Counted from the first letter of the stretch, positions 1 through 8,739 are shown. The stretch: DNA of 64,000 bases from Clostridium tagluense (GCF_003865095.1 NZ_BHYK01000019.1:1-64000), one strand, 5' to 3'. The notes: generated by a model from the letters alone, not told the origin. Program-made: numbers and translations.

Positions 1-119
1 TGCCTAAGACTTCCTTCAGTTCACACCTCACGGTGGATACCTTGTCTTCAGCTAGTGGTTGGTAACTACAGACCCCCACAGTGGACTTTCACCACCTAGT
101 TAATTGCCATGCCTGGCAC
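1..119 (-). mobile_element. Group II intron, 5' end (truncated by window edge)
   Basis: Read on the minus strand from position 119, the sequence opens GTGCCAGGCATGGC and continues with TAGGTGGTGAAAGTCCACT and GGTATCCACCGTGAGGTG. I recognise this as the conserved 5' domain I of bacterial group II introns that carry an LtrA-type reverse transcriptase. The rest, including any maturase gene, would lie left of the window. It sits about 5 bases beyond the terminator stem of the thioredoxin-like gene and in the same orientation. Class C group II introns are known to insert behind intrinsic terminators. The exact first base and the class are inferred. Confidence 0.68.
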
Positions 120-124
120 ACTGA

Positions 125-166
125 AAAGAAGGATTAGTAAATTTAATTTACTAATCCTTCTTTTTT
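125..166 (-). terminator. Intrinsic terminator of the thioredoxin-like gene
   Basis: Near-perfect inverted repeat AAGAAGGATTAGTAAA / TTTACTAATCCTTCTT with a very short loop. It is U-rich on both strands, so it may work both ways. It lies directly behind the minus-strand gene and in front of the group II intron. Confidence 0.85.
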
Positions 167-172
167 ATTCTT

Positions 173-496
173 TTAAAACAAAAGACTATAATATCTGTCT
201 ATAGTTTTTTCTAACATTTCAACGCTAATAAATCTTGCCTCGCGAATAATTTCTTTACCCTCAATGTAAACTAAAATTCCTGGCAGTGTAAATATTGAGT
301 ACTGTCCTGCTGCCTGAGTAAATTTATCAACAATAACTTTACTTATCTTAAGCTTTGGAAATCCAATTATCATGTCCTCAATTTTAGGTAGCAGTACACC
401 ACATACACTGCAACTTTCTGAAGCAAAGTAAATCATAGCTATAGTATTATTTTTTATGAACTTGTCCATCTCATTCAAAGTATTTAATTGTATCAT
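173..496 (-). CDS. Thioredoxin-family protein (CxxC)
   Basis: A small single-domain cytosolic thioredoxin-fold protein of 107 residues, probably a thiol-disulfide oxidoreductase. It shows the redox motif CSVC at about residues 29-32 and the cis-proline of the fold in FTLPG at about residue 72; there is no signal peptide. The SVC centre differs from the WCGPC of housekeeping thioredoxin, so this is one of the divergent clostridial thioredoxin-like proteins and its partner is unknown. An upstream in-frame ATG at 505 touches the AGGAG ribosome site, so the ATG at 496, nine bases from it, is the better start. It has its own promoter (603-631) and terminator (125-166), so it is monocistronic. Confidence 0.85.
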   Translation of the reverse strand: MIQLNTLNEMDKFIKNNTIAMIYFASESCSVCGVLLPKIEDMIIGFPKLKISKVIVDKFTQAAGQYSIFTLPGILVYIEGKEIIREARFISVEMLEKTIDRYYSLLF

Positions 497-602
497 TTTT
501 TTCATCTCCTTAATTCTAATCTGTAAAACAACTAAAAATTAAACAGAAGTGCGATATGCAAAATTTTGTTTTTTATACCCCCACCCCCTATATTTAGTTT
601 AA

Positions 603-631
603 ATTATATTCTCTCTTATATAACATGTCAA
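603..631 (-). promoter_or_regulatory. Consensus sigma-A promoter of the thioredoxin-like gene
   Basis: On the minus strand TTGACA (631-626), 17 bases, then TATAAT (608-603). The -35 region lies inside two ACATGT hexamers separated by CAAT (623-638), a possible operator. The leader that follows begins with two G-runs (GGGGGTGGGGG, near 580-590). Confidence 0.75.
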
Positions 632-729
632 TACATGTCTTCAATTATAATATATATTCATTTTAGTAAATATTTGTTGTAATGTTTGTTGTAATAAAAA
701 TTAAATACAATTATGGGGGGACAATTACA

Positions 730-2865
730 ATGTTCAGAAAAAAAAATTACAAACAATTTATAAGTGGCTCACTGGCACTTGCTATGCTTTTATCATTTAA
801 ATCATCTTTTGCATTTGCGAAATCACCAAAAGTTCCTAAAGTAGCAACGCCTGCTGTAGCATCTATCAAAAATACATTAACTCAATACGATATTAATACT
901 AAATTTGATGATGCAAGTAAAACTTTTACCTCTACTGAAACAGTTAACTTTACTAATACTTATAATGAAAGTCTTAATTCCTTGGCATTTCACTTATATG
1001 CAGATTCTTATGGTAGCGTAACAACAATTCCTGCTTTAGGTGTAAAAAAAGAAAAACTTGAAAAAGAAGAGATAGGCGATATTACTATAACTAAAGTTAC
1101 TATTGCTAATAAAGAAATGGGATTTACTCAAGATAATCAAATATTAAAGATTAAACCTGCAGTTGATATAAAGCCAAATCAAAACATAAATATCCAAATA
1201 AATTTCACATTAAAATTACCTATGACTCAAAATAGATTGGGCTATTACAATGATGTTTACTCTGTTACAAATTGGTATCCTATAATATCAATTTACGATA
1301 CTAAAACAGATAAATGGGATGAAAACCCATTTTATCCTATTGCAGAGTCAAACTATAGTGATATAGCAAATTATAATGTTTCTATAACTGTTCCTGACAA
1401 TATGATATTAGCATCTACTGGTACAACTAAACCTAGCAAAAAAGATGAAAAAACTACTAAGACTTATGATATTAGCGCTGAAAATGTTAGAGACTTTGCT
1501 TTTATTATGAGTCCTAATTTTAAAATTATAACAAAAAAATGCGATGATATAACAGTAAACAGCTTCTATATTGAAGATGGTGTTAAAGAAACTGCGAAAA
1601 GGGCTGAGGAATTACTAGATTTAAGTATAGATGCTTTAAAGTTTTTCGGCGACAATTTTGGTAAATATCCATATAAAGAATTTGATATAGTTGAAACTTA
1701 TATACAGGCATTTGCTATGGAATATCCTCAATTAATCCAAATGGGCAAGTATTATCCTAATTATAATGGTGGTGTTAGCTTTGCAGAAGAATCAACTGTA
1801 CATGAAGTAGGGCACCAATGGTGGTATGTAACAGTAGGAAACAATGAATTTAAAGATACGTTTTTAGACGAATCTCTCACTGCTTTTTCAACTGCTTATT
1901 ATTTCGAAAAAAAATACGGTAAGTACTCATCAGCTGGTGTAGCTGTTTCATTAAGAAGCAAAGCCGATATTTTCAAAGGATGCTCAACTCCGATCAATGT
2001 ACCTGTTGACCAAATAAAAAATAACGAATTTGGAAGACTCTTTTACGGTATGGGTGGTTTAGTATTTGAAAATCTTAGACAAAAAGTAGGAGAAGAAAAA
2101 TTCTTAAAAATAATAAAAGCTTACTATGCAAAAAATACATTTAAAAATGCCAATTTAGATGAACTTTTAAGTGTAATAGACGAAATTGGTGGAAAACAGG
2201 CAAAAGACCAAGTTCTATCAGATATTAATTATAAAGATTTTAATCCTAAACATCTTGCATTATCTAGCTCAGAATTAGATGAACTGAAAAAAGAAAATGA
2301 TAAGTTATTAAGAAATCAAATTAAACAAAGATTTGTGTATTTAAAAAAAGAAAATAAGAATAACTTTGCTTCATTTTTTATTCAAGCGCTAGATAATGAT
2401 AATGTTTACTTAGTAAAACCTTCAAATTGTATAATGTCTCAAGAAACTAAAAAAACATTTGATAATACAATAAACATATTAAAAACGAATTTAGAAAATG
2501 AATCTGCACTTACTATTACTGTTAAAGAGGACAAGGATTTAACGGATCAAGAACTTAAAGAAAACAACTTAATATTTATAGGAAATACTACGGAAAATAC
2601 AGCATTAAAATCTGTTACAGATAGACTCCCTATTGATTTTTCAAAAGATTATATCAAATTTAATGATGTAACTATAAAAAATAAAGGTATTTCAGGTATG
2701 CTAGTTGCAGATACTTCTAAAAATAAGAATAATACTGTACTTATATTCTTAGGACTAGATAATATTAACAACTTTACTATGCTAAATGGCGGTGATTTCT
2801 ATAACAATCAATTTATTTTATATTTTGGAGATAAAATGTTAAAAGGTGATTATGATACTAACTAA
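730..2865 (+). CDS. Secreted M1-family zinc metallopeptidase
   Basis: Gluzincin aminopeptidase of the M1 family, 711 residues from the chosen start, likely exported. The N-terminus is a typical signal peptide (FRKKNYK, hydrophobic SGSLALAMLLSF, then AFAKS). Residues 358-362 are HEVGH and the third zinc ligand is E381, the HEXXH-18-E spacing of the family. The exopeptidase signature GXMEN appears as AMEYP, a variant common in bacterial M1 enzymes. About 200 residues follow the catalytic domain and hold no motif I recognise. An earlier in-frame ATG at 682 would add 16 residues before the signal peptide and has no ribosome site; the G-run at 715-720 sets the start at 730. Substrate unknown. Confidence 0.88.
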   Translation: MFRKKNYKQFISGSLALAMLLSFKSSFAFAKSPKVPKVATPAVASIKNTLTQYDINTKFDDASKTFTSTETVNFTNTYNESLNSLAFHLYADSYGSVTTIPALGVKKEKLEKEEIGDITITKVTIANKEMGFTQDNQILKIKPAVDIKPNQNINIQINFTLKLPMTQNRLGYYNDVYSVTNWYPIISIYDTKTDKWDENPFYPIAESNYSDIANYNVSITVPDNMILASTGTTKPSKKDEKTTKTYDISAENVRDFAFIMSPNFKIITKKCDDITVNSFYIEDGVKETAKRAEELLDLSIDALKFFGDNFGKYPYKEFDIVETYIQAFAMEYPQLIQMGKYYPNYNGGVSFAEESTVHEVGHQWWYVTVGNNEFKDTFLDESLTAFSTAYYFEKKYGKYSSAGVAVSLRSKADIFKGCSTPINVPVDQIKNNEFGRLFYGMGGLVFENLRQKVGEEKFLKIIKAYYAKNTFKNANLDELLSVIDEIGGKQAKDQVLSDINYKDFNPKHLALSSSELDELKKENDKLLRNQIKQRFVYLKKENKNNFASFFIQALDNDNVYLVKPSNCIMSQETKKTFDNTINILKTNLENESALTITVKEDKDLTDQELKENNLIFIGNTTENTALKSVTDRLPIDFSKDYIKFNDVTIKNKGISGMLVADTSKNKNNTVLIFLGLDNINNFTMLNGGDFYNNQFILYFGDKMLKGDYDTN

Positions 2866-2924
2866 AATTCATACCAAGGAGTTAAACTATTTACCTATAT
2901 AGAGAATAAATCCTTAAGTAAAAT

Positions 2925-2970
2925 AAAAGAGCGCGTGTGAATTTACTTTATTCACCTGCGTTCTTTTTTA
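2925..2970. terminator. Bidirectional intrinsic terminator
   Basis: AAAAGAGCGCGTGTGAAT pairs imperfectly with ATTCACCTGCGTTCTTTT around a short loop and ends in T-runs on both strands. It lies between the convergent metallopeptidase and HAD genes. Confidence 0.75.
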
Positions 2971-2994
2971 TTCTTTGAAAAGTAGCCTGAATTT

Positions 2995-3705
2995 CTATTT
3001 TGCTAATAATTCTTCAAGCTCACTTAAATCATCCACACATATAACATCTGTACACTCTTTTAATTCATCTCCCCTTAATATCACAATTCCCTGCATACCA
3101 AGCTTTATAGCCGCTTTAACGTTCACGATATTATCATCAATAAATATTGCTTCTTCTGGCCTAATGTTTAACCCAGAAAGCGCTGTATTAAACATTAGCT
3201 CATGTGGTTTCAATACCCCAAGCGTTGACGACATAACAAAAGTAGAAAAGTATTCTCTTAGCCCAGCATTTTTAAATACACGCTCTAGTGAAGGCCAAGT
3301 ATCGGATACTACCCCTAGCTTATAATGCTGACTTAATCTTGGTATAACTTGAAACACATCTTTATAAAATTCAAATTTATCATCATTATAAACTGTATCT
3401 CTAGCTAATTCTAAAGTATACTCCGAACTTATTCCAAGCTCTGGTAGCTCCTTTGCAAAAATACTATAAAATTCTATAAAATGTTCTAATTCTTCTATTT
3501 CAGTTAAAATTAGTGGATGCTTATGAAAGTACTCATTACCTTTTTTAAATGCTTTTTCTACGAGATCTATATTTAAGTCTTCAAATTTATTCTTATCAAC
3601 AAATTCGAAAAAATTTGGTGGCATAAACCAATGCCCTGTTCGCGGTCTGTTAAGAACACGACCTGAGTCAAATAATATTGCTTTTATATTTTTGATGTCT
3701 ATCAT
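2995..3705 (-). CDS. HAD-superfamily hydrolase (FDSGRV variant)
   Basis: Haloacid dehalogenase-fold hydrolase of 236 residues with a helical cap. Motif I is FDSGRVL at residues 12-18: the nucleophilic Asp13 is present but the usual second Asp (general acid, DxD) is Gly, as in YihX-type and dehalogenase-type members (FDLGxV). Motif II is VVSDTW, motif III the Lys of LGVLKP, and motif IV FIDDN. The start codon lies two bases after the stop of the upstream VOC gene and has no clear ribosome site of its own, so the two are probably translationally coupled. Substrate cannot be read from sequence. Confidence 0.85.
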   Translation of the reverse strand: MIDIKNIKAILFDSGRVLNRPRTGHWFMPPNFFEFVDKNKFEDLNIDLVEKAFKKGNEYFHKHPLILTEIEELEHFIEFYSIFAKELPELGISSEYTLELARDTVYNDDKFEFYKDVFQVIPRLSQHYKLGVVSDTWPSLERVFKNAGLREYFSTFVMSSTLGVLKPHELMFNTALSGLNIRPEEAIFIDDNIVNVKAAIKLGMQGIVILRGDELKECTDVICVDDLSELEELLAK

Positions 3706-3707
3706 TT

Positions 3708-4112
3708 TTATATTAGCATATCTCTTATTTCAATTTCAGTACCTTCTGGTGCTTTAATTTTAAATAAATATCCATCTTCAACTTTATAAATTTTTTCTCC
3801 ATTTTTAATCTTAAAGTTGGTATAACCTAATTTTTCTATCCTCTCAAACTCGGACTGAACACTATCAACTAAAAAACACATATGTACTATGCCTTCATTT
3901 AATGAACTCCAATCCTTTAATTTATCTCCCTTTTTAGCAGTCTGTAATTCGATCATAAATGTTCCTAGTCTTAACCATGTATTAAAATCTCGTTTATGGA
4001 AATTTACTGCTGTTTTAACTAATTCAAATTCTAAAATTTCAGTATAAAACTTAAGTGATTCTTCATATTTTTCTGTTTGAATACAGACATGGTGTAGCAT
4101 TTTTACGCTCAT
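3708..4112 (-). CDS. VOC-fold (glyoxalase/dioxygenase superfamily) protein
   Basis: A 134-residue vicinal-oxygen-chelate protein: KMLHHVCIQTEKYEESLKFY at the N-terminus is the typical first beta-alpha-beta unit, and the candidate metal ligands are the early His, a central Glu (MIELQ) and the late EIEI Glu. The family includes lactoylglutathione lyase, epimerases and resistance proteins; which one this is cannot be told. A longer frame opens 21 codons upstream, but AAAGGAG eight bases before ATG 4112 fixes the start. It is the first gene of a two-gene operon with the HAD hydrolase. Confidence 0.82.
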   Translation of the reverse strand: MSVKMLHHVCIQTEKYEESLKFYTEILEFELVKTAVNFHKRDFNTWLRLGTFMIELQTAKKGDKLKDWSSLNEGIVHMCFLVDSVQSEFERIEKLGYTNFKIKNGEKIYKVEDGYLFKIKAPEGTEIEIRDMLI

Positions 4113-4290
4113 AGTATAATCTCCTTTATATATGTAGTTGTACAATTTATTTTGTATTATTATACAAGAATCCACTAAACTGTAGCTTGTTTACGCCCTA
4201 ATTATAACATTAATTTCTATATTTTGTTATATGTTACCCTCTTTATAACTAATGAATAATTATAAATACTCTGGTGGTCATGCCTGATAA

Positions 4291-4337
4291 TAAAATAAAC
4301 TGATATTACATTGCTTTACATTGTAATATCAGTTTAT
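4291..4337 (-). terminator. Intrinsic terminator overlapping the 3' end of the nucleotidase-like gene
   Basis: Inverted repeat AAACTGATATTACA / TGTAATATCAGTTT with 11-base loop, followed on the minus strand by TTTATTTTATT. The stop codon and last codons of the gene lie inside the hairpin. Confidence 0.7.
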
Positions 4338-4884
4338 CTATTATTGAGTATATTTCTTTCCAACTAAAAACCCTAATTATATTTTCATTTAGTGGCTTTC
4401 GATTATAATTAGTATCTAATAAAAGAACCTTGACTCCTGCCTTTGATAGCTGAACTGCGTTATCATAATTATCTTCAATAAACACATTACATTCTAATTC
4501 TCTTGCTTTATCTACTTTATAATGGCTACCTAAAACAAACAAATCATCATATGGAATTTCATTTTTCCTTAGATATGAATGAGTTAACATAGTAAGCGAT
4601 TTTTCTCTTGCCGTAACGAAAAATATATTATGCATAAGACTTAGTTTTTTTATAACAATTTGCACATCTTCGCGAAGTTTTTGCTCTGAATGAATTTGAA
4701 TTTTATTTTTTTCATAAAATTCCTCATATTCGCTCTGCTTAATGCCCATTACCTCATGGATATAATATTTAGTTATCTGCTTTTCAGTTATATTTTTGTT
4801 AAAATATTTATTAGTAATATTAAGCCAATAATAAGCATCCGTTATTGTCCCATCAATATCAATGCATATATTAAAATTTTTCAT
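4306..4884 (-). CDS. HAD-type 5'(3')-deoxyribonucleotidase-like protein
   Basis: 192-residue cytosolic HAD protein resembling the NT5C / Bacillus YqfW group of 5' nucleotidases. Motif I is CIDIDGTITD (Asp8, Asp10), motif II FVTAREKS with the TAR triplet seen in this group, then a Lys in HYKVDKAR and motif IV FIEDNYDN. A small cap sits between motifs I and II. Likely role: dephosphorylation of a deoxynucleotide or similar small phosphate ester; inferred from family only. GGGAG ten bases before the ATG supports the start. It stands alone between intergenic spacers. Confidence 0.78.
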   Translation of the reverse strand: MKNFNICIDIDGTITDAYYWLNITNKYFNKNITEKQITKYYIHEVMGIKQSEYEEFYEKNKIQIHSEQKLREDVQIVIKKLSLMHNIFFVTAREKSLTMLTHSYLRKNEIPYDDLFVLGSHYKVDKARELECNVFIEDNYDNAVQLSKAGVKVLLLDTNYNRKPLNENIIRVFSWKEIYSIIDKLILQCKAM

Positions 4885-5059
4885 ATTATCTTCATCTCCC
4901 TTATGCTTTTATTATATGCGTTAAAAGTTAAGAACAAGTTAAACTTGTATTATGATTTGTTTAAATTTTGAGAATTTTAGTAATATTTAAACTGCGAATA
5001 TAAATCATTAAATATCAAATAATAACTATAAGAATAAACTACAAGGGAGTTGTTGTAAA

Positions 5060-5251
5060 ATGTCAAATTTACCATATGACGGTTTTATGCAAAAGGAACT
5101 ATTAGTTAAAGGCCAACTAATTAATTCTTCTAATAATGATGAAACTACAGCTCATTGCAGTCATTCCTGTCCTAAGTGTGGAGTACGAAAATGTGAATTG
5201 TGTGAAGGACATTCTGGTAATCATAAGTGCTCTGAAGGACATACCTGGTAA
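5060..5251 (+). CDS. Small Cys/His-rich protein, probable metal binder
   Basis: 63-residue protein I do not recognise. The first 30 residues are plain; the last 32 carry CSHSCPKCGVRKCELCEGH and then HKCSEGH, that is six Cys and several His in an arrangement that could hold one or two zinc ions or an Fe-S centre. A good ribosome site (AAGGGAG) precedes the ATG, and the Cys/His spacing suggests a real gene rather than chance. No signal peptide or membrane segment. It is monocistronic and followed by a repeat-type hairpin (5261-5300). Function unknown. Confidence 0.65.
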   Translation: MSNLPYDGFMQKELLVKGQLINSSNNDETTAHCSHSCPKCGVRKCELCEGHSGNHKCSEGHTW

Positions 5252-5260
5252 TAAAAAATG

Positions 5261-5300
5261 TGAGATGCCAATTGCTACCTACGTGGCAAGTGGCACCTCA
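5261..5300. repeat. GC-rich interspersed hairpin repeat, copy 1
   Basis: TGAGATGCCAATTGC pairs with GCAAGTGGCACCTCA around TACCTACGTG. The sequence belongs to the TGCCAC..GTGGCA family found elsewhere in this window. It lies between convergent genes and may serve as a weak terminator, though no T-run follows. Confidence 0.6.
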
Positions 5301-5322
5301 TATTTAAATGTCGTTAAATGTT

Positions 5323-6225
5323 TTAAAATACTATATAATAATCCATTACAGAAATCTCTTCAAATCCACAAGATTCATAAAGTCCAAGTGCTTTTTTATT
5401 TTCTGTAGCAACTTCAAGAAAAATATTGTCCACCTGTTTTTTCTTTAATATATCCAGTGCTAAGCACAAAATTTCTCGCCCATAGCCCTTTCCTCTATAT
5501 TCTGGAATTACTCCAAATCCATGAATAAAACCTTCATTATCAGTGACACTAATATGAACCTTTCCTATAATTTCCCCCTGAAGTTCTGCCATATAGCTAA
5601 TAAAATTATCATCTACCTGAATGGCTGGTCTTTCTAAGTCCTCTTTACCCTCAACCTCTTCTTCTGGAAATCCAAAATAAATAGAACCTTGTCTTTCAAT
5701 TTCATATGCATCATCATTAGTTGCCATTCTAAGTTCAATACCCTGGTTCAGATTAGGCCCAAGAGTTCTTTTATTCAAACACATTTTATACTCTGCAGAT
5801 CCATATTCAGCTCCAATGTGGTTTATAAAGGCTAAACCTGAACGGGATGTATGATCGCATAGCACTAACACCTCTGCCGGGTTTATTTTTTGCCATTCTT
5901 CCTTAGCAAGCAAGTATAGCTTTTTAAAAATTCCTTTACGACGAAACTCAGGGTGTACCATACCACTGAGTTCTACTGAAGTTCCATGAAAATTACATAA
6001 ACCTAAATAACCTACTAAAATTTCATTGTCGTAATATAAAAACTCTGCCATAATTTTATTTTTCAAAGAATTATTCCTTTGCTGCATTTTAAATTCAAGT
6101 TCTAATTTTAACTCAGTTTTTTGTTTTTCACAGCAAACAGCTTCTAGAGCTTTAATAGCAACATAATCTTCTTGATTTAATTCCAACTTCATAGTAATAG
6201 TAATAGTATGCTGGTGATTGTCCAT
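5323..6225 (-). CDS. Tandem-domain GNAT acetyltransferase
   Basis: 300-residue protein with two GNAT folds in series. The first carries a degenerate acetyl-CoA loop (VHPEFRRKGIFKKL, about residues 90-103), the second a canonical one (VIPEYRGKGYGREIL, about residues 237-251) followed by the usual NxxAxxLYExxGF segment (ENKKALGLYESCGF). In two-domain GNATs usually one half is catalytic and the other structural; here the C-terminal half looks competent. Substrate unknown. AGGGAGGA precedes the ATG. No partner genes in the same direction close by. Confidence 0.87.
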   Translation of the reverse strand: MDNHQHTITITMKLELNQEDYVAIKALEAVCCEKQKTELKLELEFKMQQRNNSLKNKIMAEFLYYDNEILVGYLGLCNFHGTSVELSGMVHPEFRRKGIFKKLYLLAKEEWQKINPAEVLVLCDHTSRSGLAFINHIGAEYGSAEYKMCLNKRTLGPNLNQGIELRMATNDDAYEIERQGSIYFGFPEEEVEGKEDLERPAIQVDDNFISYMAELQGEIIGKVHISVTDNEGFIHGFGVIPEYRGKGYGREILCLALDILKKKQVDNIFLEVATENKKALGLYESCGFEEISVMDYYIVF

Positions 6226-6279
6226 TATTTTTTCCTCCCTAATTTTAAAATTCCTACTTAAAATATAACCTATATTTTA

Positions 6280-7479
6280 TTATTCACCAAGTGATTTAAA
6301 AATCTCTTTAACTCCTTTTCCCCAATTCTTATCCTCTGCATATTTACTATTTATCCAATCAAAAATATCCATATTAGTAGGCTTGTCCTTAGATAAATTA
6401 ATAACAGTCCTAGCAGCTATTCTGCTAGAATCATAGATATCAGTATTATATTCCTTCCAACTATGGAATACATTAAAGGGATTGTTTGCAATCTTTTGTG
6501 CATTTTCATGGCTCTTTGGAACAAAAGACTGTTCCTGTCCTGTAATAGCAAATAAGATATGTGGATTTAAATTAAACTCTTTAGAAGTTCTAATTATAGC
6601 AGAGAAATATGGTTCCTCAGCAAGTATTGAATTTCTTGAATTTAAAAATTCTAATAATCTGCCTTTATCAATGGTTTTATAATTAAAATACTCAGGCAGG
6701 TGAGGATGATAGCTCATTGCATCTGCAACAAATAAATCATATTTATCACTACTTAATACATCCTTCTGCTTTATTTCATTTTTATTTTTATTTTCATCTC
6801 CTATGATTTTACTAATATTAATAGGATTATTTAAGGAATATAAAGATAATATCAATAAGATTAATACAGAAAGGGCTATTTTTGTGGTTGAAATCTTGTT
6901 TGCAACAATTTCCAACATCATGTTTATTGTTTCAGATGCACTATTAATCCTTACTGCTAGTCCCCTTTTATATTTACATATTAAGTTTTTAGAATTATGT
7001 TTACAAATTGATGCCCCCTTAAATTTAACCACATTATCCATAGTTGCTAATTCAGCTCTTTTATAAGGTAACTTTTCAATATCATTTGACACATTCAATG
7101 ACCCCACATATTTTTCAAACTCTTCTTGGGATACAGTATTTTTTTGGTTTTTATTTATCCATTTAATAAGTGAAGTTTTTAGCTGTGGATTTTCTTCTGA
7201 TTCAATAATGAAAGCATTAAAAACATCCAATTTTAATATATTGTCCTTGTTTTTTAAAATTGTGCTTTGCATGATATTTCTTTTAATATTCTGCTTGTCT
7301 TCTCTATTTATTCCTTCTAAATTCTTATCAATAATTTCATACATAGTCCGTGATAATATGGAGGCATTTTCTTTAGAAGAATTATTAGGATATTTTTTCA
7401 CAACATATAATTTTATTTTTTCTATCTCTTGCCTTGTCAAAACAAAGGAGCCTTTTAATTCATCAATTACATTCTTCAT
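6280..7479 (-). CDS. Membrane-anchored lysozyme-like / glucosaminidase-like protein
   Basis: 399 residues with three parts: a charged N-terminal region (1-195) with no recognisable domain, one transmembrane helix (about 199-217, IALSVLILLILSLYSL), and a C-terminal domain (about 260-399) that resembles the lysozyme-like fold of glucosaminidases and lytic transglycosylases. The likely catalytic Glu is E316 in ITGQEQSF, followed by NNPFNVFHSW and later WINSKYAEDKNWGKGV, which echo bacterial glucosaminidases. The topology puts the long N-terminal part inside and the enzyme domain outside. The upstream gene encodes another wall-type hydrolase fold, so the two may act on peptidoglycan together. The ribosome site (GGAG) is distant, so the start is uncertain. 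Confidence 0.6.
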   Translation of the reverse strand: MKNVIDELKGSFVLTRQEIEKIKLYVVKKYPNNSSKENASILSRTMYEIIDKNLEGINREDKQNIKRNIMQSTILKNKDNILKLDVFNAFIIESEENPQLKTSLIKWINKNQKNTVSQEEFEKYVGSLNVSNDIEKLPYKRAELATMDNVVKFKGASICKHNSKNLICKYKRGLAVRINSASETINMMLEIVANKISTTKIALSVLILLILSLYSLNNPINISKIIGDENKNKNEIKQKDVLSSDKYDLFVADAMSYHPHLPEYFNYKTIDKGRLLEFLNSRNSILAEEPYFSAIIRTSKEFNLNPHILFAITGQEQSFVPKSHENAQKIANNPFNVFHSWKEYNTDIYDSSRIAARTVINLSKDKPTNMDIFDWINSKYAEDKNWGKGVKEIFKSLGE

Positions 7480-7582
7480 AACTTTAACACTACTCCAAAC
7501 AAATATATTTTAAAGGGCTTTTAAGCATTTTTTTAATTAGTTTTGTATCAATATTATACCTTGTATTGATATAAATTCCAAT

Positions 7583-8251
7583 TTAAAATTCTCTTCTACC
7601 CTTTTTGCTATTCCTATCCCTAGACATAACCTTCCAAAAGTGACTAACTGTATGCACCCCTTCATAAATAAGTCCTGTCTTACAAAAGAAAAGCTCATCA
7701 TCTTTTGTTTTTATATTTTGTTTGAATGGATAATCCTTGATATTTCCTGAATAATAAATAAATTTCCTCATAATTCCACAAATATCTGTTGGCGTTATCT
7801 TATAGAATTCTAAGGAAGTAAGCTGTATTCCTCCTTTGCTTAAGGCTTTCATTACAAATTCAGAGCATATATATGTCTTATAAAGAGCATGCTTTTTATT
7901 AGAAATAATCCCAATGGCTTGAAGTAAATTGTAGTAATATACTTCCGCATCATTATATACATCATATATAAATTTACTTATTAGTTCATATTGATCTGAA
8001 GTTACAGGTATGCGATATACATTAATAGGAACATCATCCTTAACTCCCATGGTAAGTGTAAATACACTCTCCCTGATAATACCACCTACAAGAGGATTGC
8101 TAACTGACAGTCTACAAAAGGAATACATTTGGCTTAGATTTTCATCTAAGCTAATTGAAGCATGATTATATTTTGCTCTTAAAAACTTTCTAATTATCTT
8201 TCCTGTGTAAGTTGGTGTTCTTGAAATAATAACATAAACATACTTTTCCAT
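7583..8251 (-). CDS. Permuted papain-like (YiiX/NlpC-P60 type) hydrolase
   Basis: 222 residues. The order of motifs is that of permuted NlpC/P60 enzymes: a His first (YNHASISLD, His30), then the Cys (YICSEFV, Cys129). That matches the YiiX/YebB-like group of circularly permuted papain-fold amidases or acyltransferases. No signal peptide is visible, so it probably acts inside the cell or on lipids or peptides at the membrane. A TTG start seven codons earlier is in frame, but AAGGAG seven bases before the ATG at 8251 decides the start. It is separated by about 100 bases from the lysozyme-like gene downstream and may be co-transcribed with it. Confidence 0.65.
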   Translation of the reverse strand: MEKYVYVIISRTPTYTGKIIRKFLRAKYNHASISLDENLSQMYSFCRLSVSNPLVGGIIRESVFTLTMGVKDDVPINVYRIPVTSDQYELISKFIYDVYNDAEVYYYNLLQAIGIISNKKHALYKTYICSEFVMKALSKGGIQLTSLEFYKITPTDICGIMRKFIYYSGNIKDYPFKQNIKTKDDELFFCKTGLIYEGVHTVSHFWKVMSRDRNSKKGRREF

Positions 8252-8739
8252 TTTGCTTCTCCTTGCAACCAACTAGTTATAATATGTGCTAACGGAATGA
8301 CTATAATATAAATCAATACCTGGGATACTATGCTAAATAATGACTTCCTACGTATACTCTACAAAAACTATATTCTATATTTCACCATATTTTTGTGAAA
8401 ATACACCTTTAGCTAATATACCCATTGCAGTCATAATTTATTCCACATTCTAAATCTTTATTATTATTTTGAATTATCAATACTTAAAAGAAAAGTCCTC
8501 TACTTATAAAAGTAAAGAACTTTCCTTCTGAAATGTCATGAAATTTAGCTACTAATAATCTTATGCTTGTCAGATCATACTCTTCTTTAACAAAATCTAA
8601 AAAAGCTTGTATAAATTCAAAAATATACAAAAAAATTACCTATGTTCCAAACTCTTTTTTTCAAAATGTCCTTCCGATAGATAACATTATATAAATAACC
8701 CTCCCTTTTTATACGCTTACTAATCCTTCCTTAACAAAT
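8252..8739. other. Intergenic region with a possible gene remnant
   Basis: About 490 bases without a normal gene. On the minus strand an open frame of about 45 codons without a start (near 8640 to 8487; includes FIQAFLDFVKEEYDL and LLVAKFHDISEGK) looks coding and may be the tail of a decayed gene. It ends inside the terminator hairpin at 8484-8524. No promoter could be assigned with confidence. Confidence 0.35.
8484..8524 (-). terminator. Likely terminator of the ABC exporter operon
   Basis: On the minus strand AAAGTTCTTTACTT pairs with AAGTAGAGGACTTT (two G-U pairs) and is followed by TCTTTT. It lies about 215 bases beyond the stop of the downstream ABC gene, with no other gene between. Confidence 0.5.

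Noticed and set aside
2975-3325. 116-codon + strand ORF
   Set aside because: It lies wholly opposite the HAD gene, which has all catalytic motifs; low-complexity Ser-rich shadow frame.
8487-8640. Open frame with FIQAFLDFVKEEYDL as a gene
   Set aside because: No start codon, an upstream TAG limits it to about 45 codons, and it ends in a terminator; noted as a possible remnant only.
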